Shown: positions 1-11,867 of the stretch, in pieces
Position numbering within the stretch: the stretch's first letter is position 1
Layout: the number at the start of each line of letters is the position of its first letter
Assembly: GCA_030247855.1 (NCBI GenBank)
Contig: JAPDRN010000193.1
Location: 1 to 48,089 of the forward strand
DNA length: 48,089 nt
Direction: 5' to 3'
From: Knufia peltigerae
Taxonomy: Eukaryota; Ascomycota; Eurotiomycetes; Chaetothyriales; Trichomeriaceae
Program-made: the position numbers and the translations under genes
Notes under the pieces: model-generated
Databases searched by the model: none
What the model saw: only the letters and a program-made list of their open reading frames with translations
What the model was told of the DNA's origin: nothing

Positions 1-64
1 CTGGGTGTTATATTTTGCGGCCGTTGGGTTTTTCTTTTTTTTTTTTGTTTTTGTTGTGTCCCCG

Positions 65-79
65 CCCCCCCCCCCCCCC
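65..79. repeat. poly-C tract (15 C)
   Basis: An uninterrupted run of 15 cytosines that follows a T-rich stretch (about 30-58). It lies downstream of the TRM112 stop codon. Homopolymers of this length are error-prone in assemblies, so the exact length may be wrong. Confidence 0.8.
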
Positions 80-185
80 AAACCAATTTCCTCATTTCTT
101 CCCCGGGGGGGTTCGATCGATGCCACAATCTTGAGTGTCTCCTGTGAACGTATCCTTTTTCCTTTGGTCCTTTTCCAAGTCCCCT

Positions 186-605
186 TCACACCAAATGTGC
201 CGGCAACAAGAAATTGCCCACGCCTTCTTTGATGGGGTATTCGAAGCCGCAGTTTGCGCACACCAGTTTCCCTTCGACCACGCCCGTCTCGAGGAGGAGA
301 CTGTGCAGGTTTTTGAGTACCGTGTCGTCCACGGCGTCCTCCTTTTCGTCGGTCGTGGTTTGCGGCGAGTCGGCGGTCTCGACGGGATTCGTGGCGGGTA
401 GGAGAGACTGTAGGCCCAATTCGGTCGCCGTCGCGGTGAGGGCTTCCCAGTTCACTCGAGGCAAAATGTTGCGCACGAACAGAGGGTTGTAGTCGATCTC
501 GGTACGTTCGAGGGTCGCGTCCTTGAAGTGCAATGGGAAACTGGCCGGGGAGGACTTGCAAGCCTTGACGGCGCAGGTGAGGAAGTTTGTCGTCAGGAGT
601 TTCAT
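186..605 (-). CDS. TRM112: Trm112-type methyltransferase activator subunit
   Basis: A 139-residue, single-exon protein starting at the ATG at 605. Family knowledge: Trm112 is the small zinc-binding partner that activates several methyltransferases acting on tRNA, 18S rRNA and eRF1 (Trm9, Trm11, Bud23, Mtq2 in yeast), in cytosol and nucleus. Seen in sequence: the N-terminus MKLLTTNFLTC, a Cys pair at C11 and C16 and a second pair at C116 and C119 (CANC), which match the zinc ligands of the yeast protein, and the family C-terminus ending LLPAHLV. Length is close to the yeast protein (135 aa). The acidic insert around residues 58-80 (ETADSPQTTTDEKED) lies in the variable middle. It sits alone at the window edge; the next gene is 6.7 kb away. 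Confidence 0.95.
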   Translation of the reverse strand: MKLLTTNFLTCAVKACKSSPASFPLHFKDATLERTEIDYNPLFVRNILPRVNWEALTATATELGLQSLLPATNPVETADSPQTTTDEKEDAVDDTVLKNLHSLLLETGVVEGKLVCANCGFEYPIKEGVGNFLLPAHLV

Positions 606-3600
606 GGTGTCGAATTTCTCTTTTTTTTCTTTCTATTGTAGGGATCAGTCAGTGTGAGATGTTGACCTCCGTGGAACAAGTCGATGTCGACGTCGAGAAA
701 TTGTAGCGAGTTAATTGTTGTGTATGACTTGGGGGTGTACTCGGTACGAATATAAAAAAGATGTTGGACAAAATTTACCTTGTTGCAACTCGTTATTGTC
801 TTTGTACGGACGCCAAGATTGAAATGTTTTTGAACATGGGATGTTTCTGGCACCGAAGCAAGTTTAGAACGAACACGTATACGGAGTAGGTGTTTCAACA
901 TTTATCAAATATACAGAATTTATTTGTGAGATGTGAAATGTGGTGGCATCTGATACAGTGGTGGGCGAAGAAAGACTGAAGCATTTCTGCAAAACTCGAC
1001 GACACCCACATTGAAACAATTATTGAATGGCAATTCGAGTAGTTGTTTTATTCTCATTTCATATCCGTACGTTCATGACATATTGATTTATAGAAATAGA
1101 AAAGGAAAAAGAAAAAAGAACATGTATGGCACGCAGGTGACTTTCCATCCACCATGGATATGGCCACCCGAAAAGGGACAAACACATCCACACGAAAGAA
1201 AAGCCTTAAAAAGTGCCTCTATGAAAAGTCGGTCTAGATCGCCAATATGACCTACCAGCCTATTGAACCACGAGCAACACCATTTGGCGCGGCGCCGTGA
1301 GAGAGGACCAGGCGGTTGATTAATGCGTTCATAATCTGTTTTTTCACGAAGTGTAAAGAAAGAAAAAAGAAGGAAACAAAAGTTGGAGATTCGATATATG
1401 GAGGTTTTGACGGATTAGGAAAGGTGCAATTCCCAGTAGGAGCTAATACGGATACGAACAAGTCTCAACTTGGCACTTTTCTCTCACAGCAAGTTCAACC
1501 TTTCATTTTTTGAACTTTTGTCAACCTGAACTTTTCCTTACACACTTGATTCGTTGTTACGACCCATCTACAAGTTCTCAGATGGTTCGCGGCTTTTATG
1601 CTGAGCCGATCTGGTCATTTCTATCAAAGGCCAGGTCCTCTCAGCATTAATTCATGCAAGAATTCCTCACACACACATACACTCACACACGCGCTGAGTT
1701 CATCGTGACCGAGGAAAATGAAATCACCACACAGGTTTGTCTCATCTCGCAAGAAAACTAATGGCACCTTGGGGTAAATAACAAAACTTGTCTTTTTTTT
1801 GTGACAAACCACATTCGGAAGCTTCTTGACCCTTCATCTCAATGATCAAGACGTGGATCCAGGGGACCTTCCAAAAGTCTCAAATCGCAAAGTGGAAGAG
1901 TGAAATTCGGCTTTTAGCAGGGCCTTGTCTACTCCACCCTACTTCTTCTGAATTGTTTAGTGAAGATGTAGGACTATTTTTATGACAGACATCTGCGTAT
2001 TAACCGATCCCGTCCAATATCTCTCAAAGTCCGACCACGATGTTTTCCCGTTTAGTTTGATTCAGCAAGAGAGAGACAGACTACGCTGTCGGAAAGCATC
2101 GTCGGTCAACCATCGAACGAAGTCTCTTTTGAAAGGAGGAGTCTAGACGTGCATCATCTGAGAGGTTCAATGGGGAAGCTAGTTTTTGAACGGTCGTTGT
2201 TCGAGACCTCAAAGCGAGTAGTCTTGCCAACTTGACATCCCCTCACCACTTTCGTCTATTCATCGCCACTCCCGGCGTTCCGATGTGCAGGTTGACGAGG
2301 AGCCCGAGGGCGGGAGCCGTTTGTTCTAGCCAGGGCCACAGACTCGGGCCAGAACCCCATGGGATGTTTAACCTGCTACGATACAGGACCGTACCTTTTG
2401 TGGTTTAATGCAAGGGGGCAACATTCTCTCTCCTCGAATCTCACCATTTAGTTTCGTAGATTCGCGGGATCCAGACCAGATCCCTTCAATAAAGAACACA
2501 AGACCCGAATTCAACAGCCGAGAGGCATGTGCCGGATTTGTCTGCCCCTTGGAGGAATCATTCCGTGTTGTGTGGCTGAAGGCCGAAAAAAAGGTGGTCT
2601 GATGTGACCTTGATTTGACGGCCCAAAGGAAGGGGAATTAATGTGGAAGCCGAGGGAAGAATACGGTGGCTTGTACTCCGTACGAGTACGCATATCTCTT
2701 TTACTTACTCCGTATCATGGGATTTTGCGGAATGACATACAACGTTCCTTGACCAATATCGGTTCAAGATACACCTTCCCTTCTCTGACGCAAGGAGGTG
2801 GCATGTCAATTGTTGTTGTCGTCAATAATGCAAAGCCGGACGATTGCGGGCTTGGCTTGACGAGGCTCGACATCTCTCTCCATCAGACATCAAAGGACTT
2901 TTGTCGGTCACGGGAAAGGTCCTCGGAATTTTTGAAAGTGTTTGAGTGATGCAAAGATTGAAGTTGTTGTCACGTCGGAGTATGCCGCCTTCTACTGTAC
3001 AAGTGAAAAGTCTATCGCTTGGTAGATCTTTGATGGCGCTTGTGATTGATTGGTTCTAACTCGAGAGGGTCAAACGATCGAGGACGCGGAAGGAAGAATA
3101 AGGTACGAATGGTAGCCATACTAATGTTTATACGTAAGACTTCTAGAAGGTCAGTAGAATAGTGTGTGGAGCTACCGACTTACCTGTGTAGTCCGTGGAC
3201 TCATAATCACAGGGATAGCTCGTTCACAAGTGATCTCTTACCGTGACTACAAGTTGTTATCATAGGTATAGTAGCGGCATGAAACCCAAGTGTAGCTACT
3301 AAAAGCCACAGAAAATAAGGAAAAATCTCCTATACCTAGAAAAGGGATATCAGGTCGATACATGGATGCATCAGCCAAAGAATGTGTGAACCAGCAGTAG
3401 TGCTTTAGGCATCCTCGAGTCTTGCACGATACCATTTCCGGGAAAAAGAGTAGAGTCTTCACCCGTGCCTCAGGTCCGCGTTCGAGTCCTCATTAGTCCC
3501 TCCTCCCGCATTGTGTCAAAGAGTGTCCTCTCCTTTGATCGACGATGGTATCACCGAGGCAACCTCCAAATTCGACACGGAATATATCTCTCGGTGCGAG

Positions 3601-6600
3601 TGAAACATCTGGTCAGAGGTGCAGTCCGCCATGCGGAATTCCAGACTGAAAGACCCCTACCCCTTGCTTTTGAATTCCTCGCAGGTATCGCACTTGGAGT
3701 GTCCGCATCCTCCGGCTGCGCAGGTCGAATAGGTTTTGCGGTTTGTCGTGGCACAATAGCACTACAAAATCAGTCGCCAAACAAAACCATGGCAGTCAAG
3801 GTCCCCTTTTCCAAAACATCTGAAAGATCACAATACTCGGGGGAAAATGAACCTTGTCAACTTACACACTTCCAAAAATAGGACGCGCGTGTCATTTTCT
3901 GTTCTAGCTTCGTCGCAAGAATCAACCTTTTGAGCAGTGTCAATATCGGTTTGCTGGACAGGAACACGAGTCAAAGTCGGGAATCAGAAGCTGAGGGGGG
4001 AGGGGGAGATTGTTTCTTCGCCGGCTCTTATATACCTCTTTATGCTGGACTTTGTAGTCGGAAAGTGAGGCAACCACACACGTCGGGCAAACCATCCCAC
4101 CATCGGGCTTATGTTCCCATCTCATCATAGTGGCCAAAGGGGAAGCAAGGATTGACAGAGGTCTTGCTGATAAAAGCCAACCATCAAGGGTTAGTTTCTC
4201 CAAGACAACGGAAGGAGGGTTCGATTTTGGAATGGATTGTTATCCAAAATCGTCCTCTCGCATTAACGTCTGTGAAGGCACTATTGGGAAAAGGAGATAG
4301 AGTGACCATTGTTGCGCCCAGTTTATATAGCAAAGTGACTGATCGAAAGAGAGAATTGAAAAAGAGTCCGCCGGATCGCCGATCCTGGACAGCTTCATGA
4401 TGCCTATCATTTGAGGCCGAAGGCGCCCGCCCTGTCAAGCGTTCCACCGTGAGAATCCTCGAGCGACATGCAGGCTGGGTGAAGAGGGCGTGAATGACAC
4501 TGGCTAGGTCGGCCGCTGTTCAGCTTCTTGTAGCTAAGACTCCACCGGGTCACTCCTCGATGATGCTAGATTTGTATGCGGAAGGAGTAAATACATCCTC
4601 AGGAAACCTCTCGTTGATTAGGCACATGATAACATCGTAGTCGGGCAACTTTTGAAAGCAAGGTTGAGCCCAGCTATATTTCGATGGTCGCTTCGGCTGG
4701 GAGGCTTGACCGGTGAGACTCACCAGCATCCTGATTAGTCCGAGAACGCGGGGCGCTCTACAGGGTCAAAAGATGCTCAAAGGCTTTGCAGGCGAGCCTT
4801 ACGTCCCTTGACAGCATCAGGCACCTAGTCAAGCCCTGTGTTCACCATCGAGGTGGTGTTTCCTCCTTGTCTGCGTGCGCACAAGAATCATGAGGTTGCT
4901 CTTTAGGTCAGTTTGACTACAATCGACAGAGAAAAAGGCCATTTGAAATGCCTTCAGTCAAGACCATTGAAAAGGGCGAGCTTGGACGTGGTTCTTATGA
5001 TGTCTCGGGCGAGACAGGTTAGTTACACCTTGAGATGTATGTTCGTAATTCCCTACTGCCCGCAACAAAATATAGTCACAAAAGACGGGGAAGAAGTAGA
5101 TGTGAAAGGAGCACAAGCCGAAGTCAAAAAGCGTACGTGACAGAATCCTTCTTTCTTTGGCCGGAATTGCATTCAATACATATCATTTGACGCCGAATGT
5201 AGAACAAGCAGTTAGTGGTTGGGTAATTGTGAACACGATTTCGAATGAGATGACAGGATTCCGAGTCAGGAACAGAAGGTAGACAGCAGGCAATAATAGG
5301 AGGGTAGATACCTGGAGTATGTACAGTACAGTAAGTAGTACATTGTAACAGCTCTTCGTAGTTGGGTCAATGGGTGGAGTATCACTTGAAGAATCTCATG
5401 ACCTGTGACACATCTGACACATGAGCGAGGCTCTCTGAAGAATAACATACCGGCATTTATCCGTATTTGTTGATCAACAATTAGACCATTATTAGATCAC
5501 CAATATTCCAAGCCATTTGGTGACGAACGACCAAAAACAGAAAACGCTCGAATTATTGAAAGAGGAGGCGAGGACGGAGAGTTTGTAAGCGAGGTTTGAG
5601 GGAAAAAAGACACCAATGAGTTTCTAGATGCGTCATGCCAGGACTTGACGATAGCCAAGCGATGTAGGGGAAAAGTCTCTCAAGCCACCCATATGCTTGG
5701 TCAGAAGAACAACACACCTTGAGTGAGATATGGGGAAGAAAATCAGAGACCTAGGCATTCGTCATTATTCGAATTAGAAAAGTACCCGACAACTCGGAGT
5801 ACTTGACATGTCTACAGTACAATAAGGGACTCTTGTAACCCAAAAAGATCAACATGCAGATGATGGTGGTGAAGATCTCTGGCGGTGGAGAGTTGTCTGG
5901 AGACCCCAGTCTTCATCAGTCTCGTTCTCGGTACAGTATGGATAGTCCATCGACAGATTTCAGATCATCAACCATCACGAGTACTGTACTCGGACTCGGT
6001 ACCTGTAAAAGGTGTTTCCATCTGTCCGTTCATCAATAATTAATCTTCATTACCTGGGCAAGAGTACGGAATACGAGTACGGCAGGTAGATAGCTGCACG
6101 GATACTCTGTAGTTTTATGAGACTTATCATCCTTTGTCAGCGGACGTTTACCTGTATTCAGTACGGAGAACGGAGTGGACGAAGTACCTCTTTTCCAGGT
6201 ACTTTCTCCTAATAACTCAATCATAAGGTAATGTACTCGTAATGCATCCGGCTAAATTCCTACATTCTACTCTCGCTTCGACTGACAAGGGCATCATCAA
6301 TCTCAAATACAATGTACTCCGGACTCATACTGGTAGCCTCCTGAGGCTGTCGCTGCACATACTGTCTCTCTTTGGCGCTTTACCTCCCATGTCTACCATG
6401 GCACCTCGCCACTACTCCGCATGTGAACTTTCCTACACATTATCGCCGAGCAAGCCAAAAACATCCCTCCCTCTGCTGAGCTGTTTTTTTTTGGTCCTCG
6501 TATCTTCATCAAACCACCGTGGTGTGAGGTTCATTCTTCGTGGCGCATGCTACAGGAAAAAAAGCTTCCTCCGCTCGACCGTGCATCATCCTGGTCAGCA

Positions 6601-7284
6601 CTACTAGTGACTCTCTTGGTGCGAAGTTGCAACGGCCCTTGGACCCAACTGGGTGCTAATGCAGACTCCACCCAACCCACCCAATTCTCTTCTCCTCGAC
6701 ACACAGGACGTGTGCAGTATTAGGCTAAAGAGCCGCCTTCATCCATTCATCATGCAACGATGCACGATCCATATCGCATCAGCAAATCTCCATCCAGAAT
6801 CGGCCGTGACATCCTAAAAAGATCCTTGCTTCCGTCATAGCGCTTGTCTGTTGATGGCACCCAGATTTCTCCCATCTCCATCATCATCACAACCCATGAA
6901 TCCCGTGTCATCTGCCCATCCACACACATCATGTCTTTCCCTTGGTCCACCCCGTTGTTCGCCAGGGAACATACTTGTGACAATACGAATAGTCCACCGA
7001 CGAAGCGAATGCTCCCTTCCCATCCCCGCTGATCCCGGTCAAGTTCCAAAAGTGAGTTCCCCAGAAAAAAGACCCTCCCAACAGGTATGTAGGGGTGCTT
7101 CTGAAAGGGTACAAAAACATTGCTACCCCCGTAACCCATGGGCCTGGGTTTTTTCCTCCTTTCTCCAGACCATCATCGTCGACCTTTTTCCGACTCCATT
7201 CGCCGCATTTCCTTGTACTCGTGTTCCGTACTTACCCAACAGCGACCCCTCGCCCACCGCTTCAATCATTGCGAATCATTCACC
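606..7284. other. gene-poor stretch of 6.7 kb
   Basis: No gene could be supported here. Open frames are short, overlap on both strands, and most lack an ATG start. The sequence holds many variants of the GTACTCCGTAC motif (exact copy at 2673-2683; near matches around 5317, 5790, 5927, 5985, 6065 and 6155) and one decayed coding remnant at about 4550-4815. The last 150 bp (about 7140-7284) are pyrimidine-rich and probably form the promoter and leader of the transporter gene that starts at 7285. Confidence 0.6.
4550..4815 (-). pseudogene. decayed protein-coding remnant, family unknown
   Basis: Read on the minus strand, this stretch has protein-like sequence split over two frames. The upstream part (about 4815-4763) reads MLSRDVRLACKAFEHLLTL and then hits a stop. 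The next frame continues RAPRVLGLIRMLVSLTG and later LPDYDVIMCLINERFPEDVF, ending at a TGA at 4550-4552. The in-frame ATG at 4729 gives only 59 codons. One frameshift would fuse the two parts. I do not recognise the family. No splice signals explain the frame change, so I read it as a fossil, but chance similarity to coding sequence is possible. Confidence 0.3.
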
Positions 7285-8321
7285 ATGGCGACCACCGAAC
7301 AACCAACCAACCTCGACACCTCTTCCAACAATGTCACGGCCAACGGCAACCCTTCCACCCACCAGCAAAAGTTGGACGAGGCCACTCGAGGCATGAGCCA
7401 CGAGGAAAAGGCTGCTGCCACGAATGCCGCTCGCTTTGGCTATGGCCCTCTGGCCCACATGCGTACTGCCGAAGGCGCTCTGCTTCCTGCCTTTGGTGGT
7501 GAATTCCAACCTGGTCTCTACAAGCCGGTCGAAGGTCGCAAATTCGCCAACCCGGCTCCTCTCGGCCTCTCTGCTTTCGCCCTGACCACGTTCGTCCTCA
7601 GTCTGATCAACTTGAACACTCGAGGGTTGGCCGGTGTCAATCCCATCGTCATCGGTCTCGCTTTTGGTTATGGTGGCTTGGTTCAGCTCCTGGCCGGCAT
7701 GTGGTACGTTATCCAGCATCTCTACGCAGGACGTTGGAGAGACATCCCATTTCTGACTCATCTAAACAGGGAAATCGCCGTGGGCAACACTTTTGGTGGT
7801 ACGGCCCTGTCTTCGTACGGTGGTTTCTGGATCTCTTTCGCCATCACCTTGACCCCTGGTGGGTTCCAAGTCGTGTCCACCATTGAGTCAGAGGGCGGTG
7901 GTAAAGCTGTCCTCAACTCGTTGGGTCTCTACTTGATGGTACGTCGGCTTTTCTAGTGTCGGGTGTTTATTTCTCCGGCTGATTTTCCACACAGGGCTGG
8001 TTCATCTTCACCTTCATCCTACTCCTCTGCACCCTCAAGTCGACGGTCGCCTTCTTCTTCCTATTCTTCGTCCTCGACCTGGCCTTCCTCATGTTGGGCA
8101 TCGCCTACCTACGCCCTGTCAACGGAGAACCAAGCCCGGGCTGCACGCGCGCAGGTGGCGCCTTTGGTATCCTCGCAGCCTTTGCCGCGTGGTACAATGC
8201 CCTGGCCGGTATTGCCGACACCTCCAACAGTTTCTTCATCATTCCCGTCGCCCACTTCCCTTGGTCTGAAAAGGGCAAGGCATCTCGCGCCGAGAAGAGA
8301 GATATTGAGCACCAAGCATAA
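7285..8321 (+). CDS. GPR1/FUN34/YaaH (Ato) family acetate transporter
   Basis: Three exons: 7285-7703, 7770-7938 and 7995-8321, giving 304 residues. Introns (66 and 56 bp) have GTACGT donors, CTGAC/CTGAT branch-like sites and ACAG acceptors. Family knowledge: six-helix plasma-membrane carriers or channels for acetate, also linked to ammonium export (yeast Ady2/Ato, Aspergillus AcpA/AlcS). Seen: the soluble N-terminus with FGYGPLAHM, the family signature NPAPLGL just before helix 1, YGGFWISF, and hydrophobic segments through the C-terminal half. Intron 1 is a multiple of three with no stop, so the unspliced frame stays open, but splicing restores the family sequence MWEIAVGNTF. An in-frame ATG 147 bp upstream exists; 7285 was chosen for its CACCATGG context and family-like start. 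Paralogue identity (AcpA or AlcS type) cannot be decided here. Confidence 0.92.
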
Positions 8322-10134
8322 ATTGCGCGACTGCCCAATATGGTCTCGAAAGAAAGGACGAGGAGAAAAAGGGACTCGGCACGCATGCGGTGCACGCGCG
8401 GCGATTCATCCACTGTGAAGACGGTCCAGGAGTGTTGGGACATTTGTATCGATTTGTCGAGAGACGTGTGATATCTACAGGAGATAATGCTGGGAAGGAA
8501 GAGAAAGAAACAGAGCATGCGGGATGTGGAAAATACTTAATAGCAAACCTCAAATACCCCCTTCATTTTTGTTTTTGCGCATGCTACGATGACCATTTAT
8601 TTTGGATACCCCCTGTTCAAAGACAAGTACGTGGTATGGAAACTTTGATGGAGTTTTCTCTCTTTTGATCAACATTCAACTAGTTCTCTCTTATTCAAAG
8701 GAAAGATAATCAAACCCAAAAGAGATGAAAAGTTGTCATCCATCTTTGGTTTTCTGAAGCATTATTTTTACCTTGATTATTACTTTGAATACCCGTGTGC
8801 GCTATGGTACATTTCTAATTCGTAGTATGTTGAGAAAGGTGTTGTGTCTACGAGAATAGAGATGTTGCAATCCCTCCAAAACCCGCTCTTACTCGCTACG
8901 GAGTTTACCAAGCCCTTTACATCATATTGTTCTCGTTTCCTCCCGCCCAAGGGTTTTTCCAATCGAGATCACGCCATGACTCTTTTTTTTAACGACATTG
9001 GCATTGTCATGGCATGGCATGGCAGTTTTTACCTTCATGATGCGTTTGAACTCGCGCGCGACTTGCACCAGTGTTTGTCGTCATACCCAAGACCTGTCGG
9101 CGACATTTTAGATCCCCAAGTCCCCGTCCTTGAATCATGCAAAATGAGTTTACGACCTATACTTGCCGAGGCTCCGACTACAAAAGTAAATCGCTTGGCC
9201 TCTCGCATTCCATCGATGCGATCGAAAAAGAATTGTTTCTCCCGAATAATAATGATGAGGAGGGGTTTCGAGGTGAGCGAGACCACTGAGATCTTCAGTC
9301 ACGACTTACGCGTCGTCGAAGCGTACCGTCGACTAGGCACCTAGGTAAGTGAAGGAGTATACGGATGCTTGTTCCGTAAGCAGGAGAAGAACCACCGGAA
9401 TGATGGGTTACGGAGACTACTACGAGTTACTCCTTCACGATTTACATCGAGAATTACCAAAACCCTTGTACTCGGTACAAAACGATATTCAAGATCGACA
9501 CCAAACCATGGATAACTAGGGCAGGTACATGTGTAATTGTGTCACCGGTACTCCGTAGGTATGGGGAGTATACTGTACGTAGCACCATTTTTTATTTCTC
9601 GGCAATACAGGTCGGCATATACCTACCTACTCATACTAGGCGAAGGGTGTTACTTCAGAGGTGCTTCGTAATAGGTTTGAGAGAAGATTGTCCCGCTGAT
9701 CATTCAGGGTTTCAAATACAGTAAATGAGGAGATGGAAACTGACTTTGTTAGTCTCGATTCGCTCCGTAAGAGTTACAAGTACGGAGTACTTTGTAATTA
9801 TTATTATCGAGATGGGAGATGGAAGCGGGGCAAACAAAAGAAGGGGAGGAGAGGAGGGATGAGGAGGAGTCACTTGCTCGTAACTGTATCCGTACGGTCA
9901 GAGTTATTCTCCGAAAAGAGGGTTTCAGTGACGTCAACCATCCTACTTGGGTATTGTTGGTACGGCAGTACCCCAGACCCTCACTGTAAGTCTATTGTCT
10001 GTCGTATCGCTGCTATGGATACGACTGCGAAAGATCGATAGTGGTTATACGGACACAAGACTTCATTTAACGAAAAAGACTGGCTCTTTTAAGCTGCGGC
10101 TCTATCACTCGTACTCCGAAAATTGCTTTGCTCA
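8322..10134. other. intergenic, 1.8 kb, no supported gene
   Basis: Lies between the convergent transporter and MEMO1-family genes. The longest open frame (8862-9344, plus, 161 codons from its first ATG) has no recognisable domain. The stretch 9340-10120 is dense in GTAC/CCGTA motifs, including an exact GTACGGAGTAC at 9780-9790, and has a short ATGGC tandem near 9009-9025. Confidence 0.6.
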
Positions 10135-11292
10135 TCAAAGAACTGCAAAGGCACTGACATAACTGACACTGCTATCCCGCACCGTTTCAGCATCACCACT
10201 TCTCTCATACCTCATGAACCGAAACCTCCGTCGAATGGCGTTGTCAGAATCATCTCCTGTTTTGTCTTTTTCCTTTTCTAATCGTTCAATCTCCTCAACG
10301 CCGGCCATGAAAACGCCGATGGGGTGTCTACCACAGACAGTATTTCCGGTCTCACCCAAAACCCTCAGGAACTCTCCATGTTTTCCTGTCGCAATGGCAC
10401 ACATACACGCTCTGTCTGCGTGAGCGATGCTTTCGTATATCCGAGGACCACCGTGATGCGGTGGTACCTTGCTACTACTTCTCAGTTGCTGGCCTTGCCC
10501 TAACGTGGGCACCTTGTGGACATCTTCATTCACCGATTCTTTCGCAGTCGTGTATTCACCACGGACCCCGTTCGGCAACATCAATGGCGACAAGGCAGGA
10601 CTGGGGGCATCAGGTAGGTAGTATGTGTAGCCGAATCTACTTCCCCAATGACAAAAGTCCGAGGAGATCACAAAAGCGTTTCTCTCGTCGACGATGTAGG
10701 GAGCCAACATCTTGCCCAGTGCCGCCTCGGTTGCGGAATTGGTACCGCCGACCATGATGGGGACGAGAGGAGGATACGAGGACGCGGGCTGGTTCGGATA
10801 GAGCTTTTGCAGTAGGCGGTGGATGTATGGCAGTTGCATTTCCGCACTGTGTTCAGCTTCGTCCACCGGTTGGGACATGGTGGTGAACTTGACCGTTCGG
10901 CCATTGGCAGTGGTTGTGGTGAGGGAGGATAGTTCTTTGAGGGTTTCGAGGTCTAGGGGGAGAGGTTCGTCGGAGAGAGGAGTTTCGTAGGCTTCGACGA
11001 CAGGGAGGGCAGCTGTACTCAGATGATGGTGATGGGAGGGATGTAGGATGAAGATTCGTTTCGCTTGGGATAAGTCAAGACACTTGTACGCCCATGCCGC
11101 GGCAGGACCTGAATAGGCGTACCCGGCATGAGGTGAGATGACCACTCTGGCACCTGGTAACGGTAGTTTGTCCACTCCGGGCAGAACCTCTTTCTCCGGC
11201 ACTTTCGACAGCCATGAATCTAACTGCGCAGCCAGTTGTCGTCCGTTATCAGAGTACCATGAACCGGCGTGGGAGGCTTCTCTGACGGACAT
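10135..11292 (-). CDS. MEMO1 / Mho1 family protein
   Basis: A single-exon protein of 385 residues from the ATG at 11292 (MSVREASHAGSWYS). Upstream codons stay open but contain no ATG. Family knowledge: MEMO-type proteins share a fold with non-haem iron dioxygenases; human MEMO1 binds copper/iron and acts in signalling, and yeast Mho1 is poorly understood. Seen: the metal-site motifs SPHAGYAYSG, HPSHHHHLS and SSDFCHWG, which carry the two His and the Cys of the family site, plus SAEMQLPYI. A loop at about residues 260-290 and the C-terminal tail after RLEKEKDK are fungal extensions that lengthen it beyond the human protein (about 297 aa). It is divergent from the PIP-box gene, with 575 bp between the start codons. 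Confidence 0.92.
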   Translation of the reverse strand: MSVREASHAGSWYSDNGRQLAAQLDSWLSKVPEKEVLPGVDKLPLPGARVVISPHAGYAYSGPAAAWAYKCLDLSQAKRIFILHPSHHHHLSTAALPVVEAYETPLSDEPLPLDLETLKELSSLTTTTANGRTVKFTTMSQPVDEAEHSAEMQLPYIHRLLQKLYPNQPASSYPPLVPIMVGGTNSATEAALGKMLAPYIVDERNAFVISSDFCHWGSRFGYTYYLPDAPSPALSPLMLPNGVRGEYTTAKESVNEDVHKVPTLGQGQQLRSSSKVPPHHGGPRIYESIAHADRACMCAIATGKHGEFLRVLGETGNTVCGRHPIGVFMAGVEEIERLEKEKDKTGDDSDNAIRRRFRFMRYERSGDAETVRDSSVSYVSAFAVL

Positions 11293-11867
11293 TGTCGGCG
11301 ACAGAAACGACCCCAAAAGTAGTAGGTACGTAACAGGATGAGGTCGGCTCGGTAACGGTGTGGACTAGCTTTGGGAGTCTGGTCTGTACATCCCTTCGCT
11401 GAAGGGAAGATGACTGTGTTTTGGTAACTCCGTAGGGGTTGGATAGGCACCTGGCGAGCATGTGAGGGGAATCGAAGTGCCGCGGGGATCAGCCTCGCCG
11501 TCACTGATCCGTATCCTTGCCTATTACCTCAAACAAACTCACCTCGGGCAGATTGATGTTTACGGATACTCTCTGAGTATTTATTTGAAGCAACATTCGG
11601 ATTATAGAGTACAGGCATATCCCTTGGATCATACTTGTGACCAGCATCCTCTAGCAAGTCACCCTCGACGCTCGGAGTCGGTGCTTTTCTCAGCCAAGCT
11701 GAACTTCCCAGCCTTCTCAACTTGCGACGCGTAGAGTGCCTCTAGCACGCGTCATTCTCGCTCTTTGGACTTGTACTTCCGTCCTCCTCTGAACTCCGTA
11801 CAGTACACACATAGGCCGTTCACTTTTCTTTTCCGACTGAAGGAAAGCAAATTCCGACGAAACAACC
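11293..11867. promoter_or_regulatory. shared divergent promoter region
   Basis: 575 bp between the oppositely oriented start codons of the MEMO1-family gene (minus) and the PIP-box gene (plus), so it should hold both promoters. I see no TATA box that I would commit to. A near copy of the dispersed motif (CTCCGTAC followed by AGTAC) lies at about 11795-11807. Confidence 0.4.

Noticed and set aside
3465..3881. 138-codon plus-strand frame with a tRNA T-loop-like GTTCGAGTCC near 3479
   Set aside because: The bases around the T-loop do not form a T-stem or acceptor stem, and the protein frame has no recognisable pattern.
7138..7284. upstream in-frame ATG extending the transporter by 49 residues
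   Set aside because: The extension is low-complexity and unlike the family N-terminus; the ATG at 7285 has a better context.
6750..7396. overlapping frames of 130-180 codons on both strands upstream of the transporter
   Set aside because: They lie in the pyrimidine-rich leader and promoter and conflict with the clear transporter start at 7285.
8862..9344. plus-strand frame of about 160 codons
   Set aside because: No domain, ordinary random-like composition and no splice or start context beyond an ATG; not enough to call a gene.
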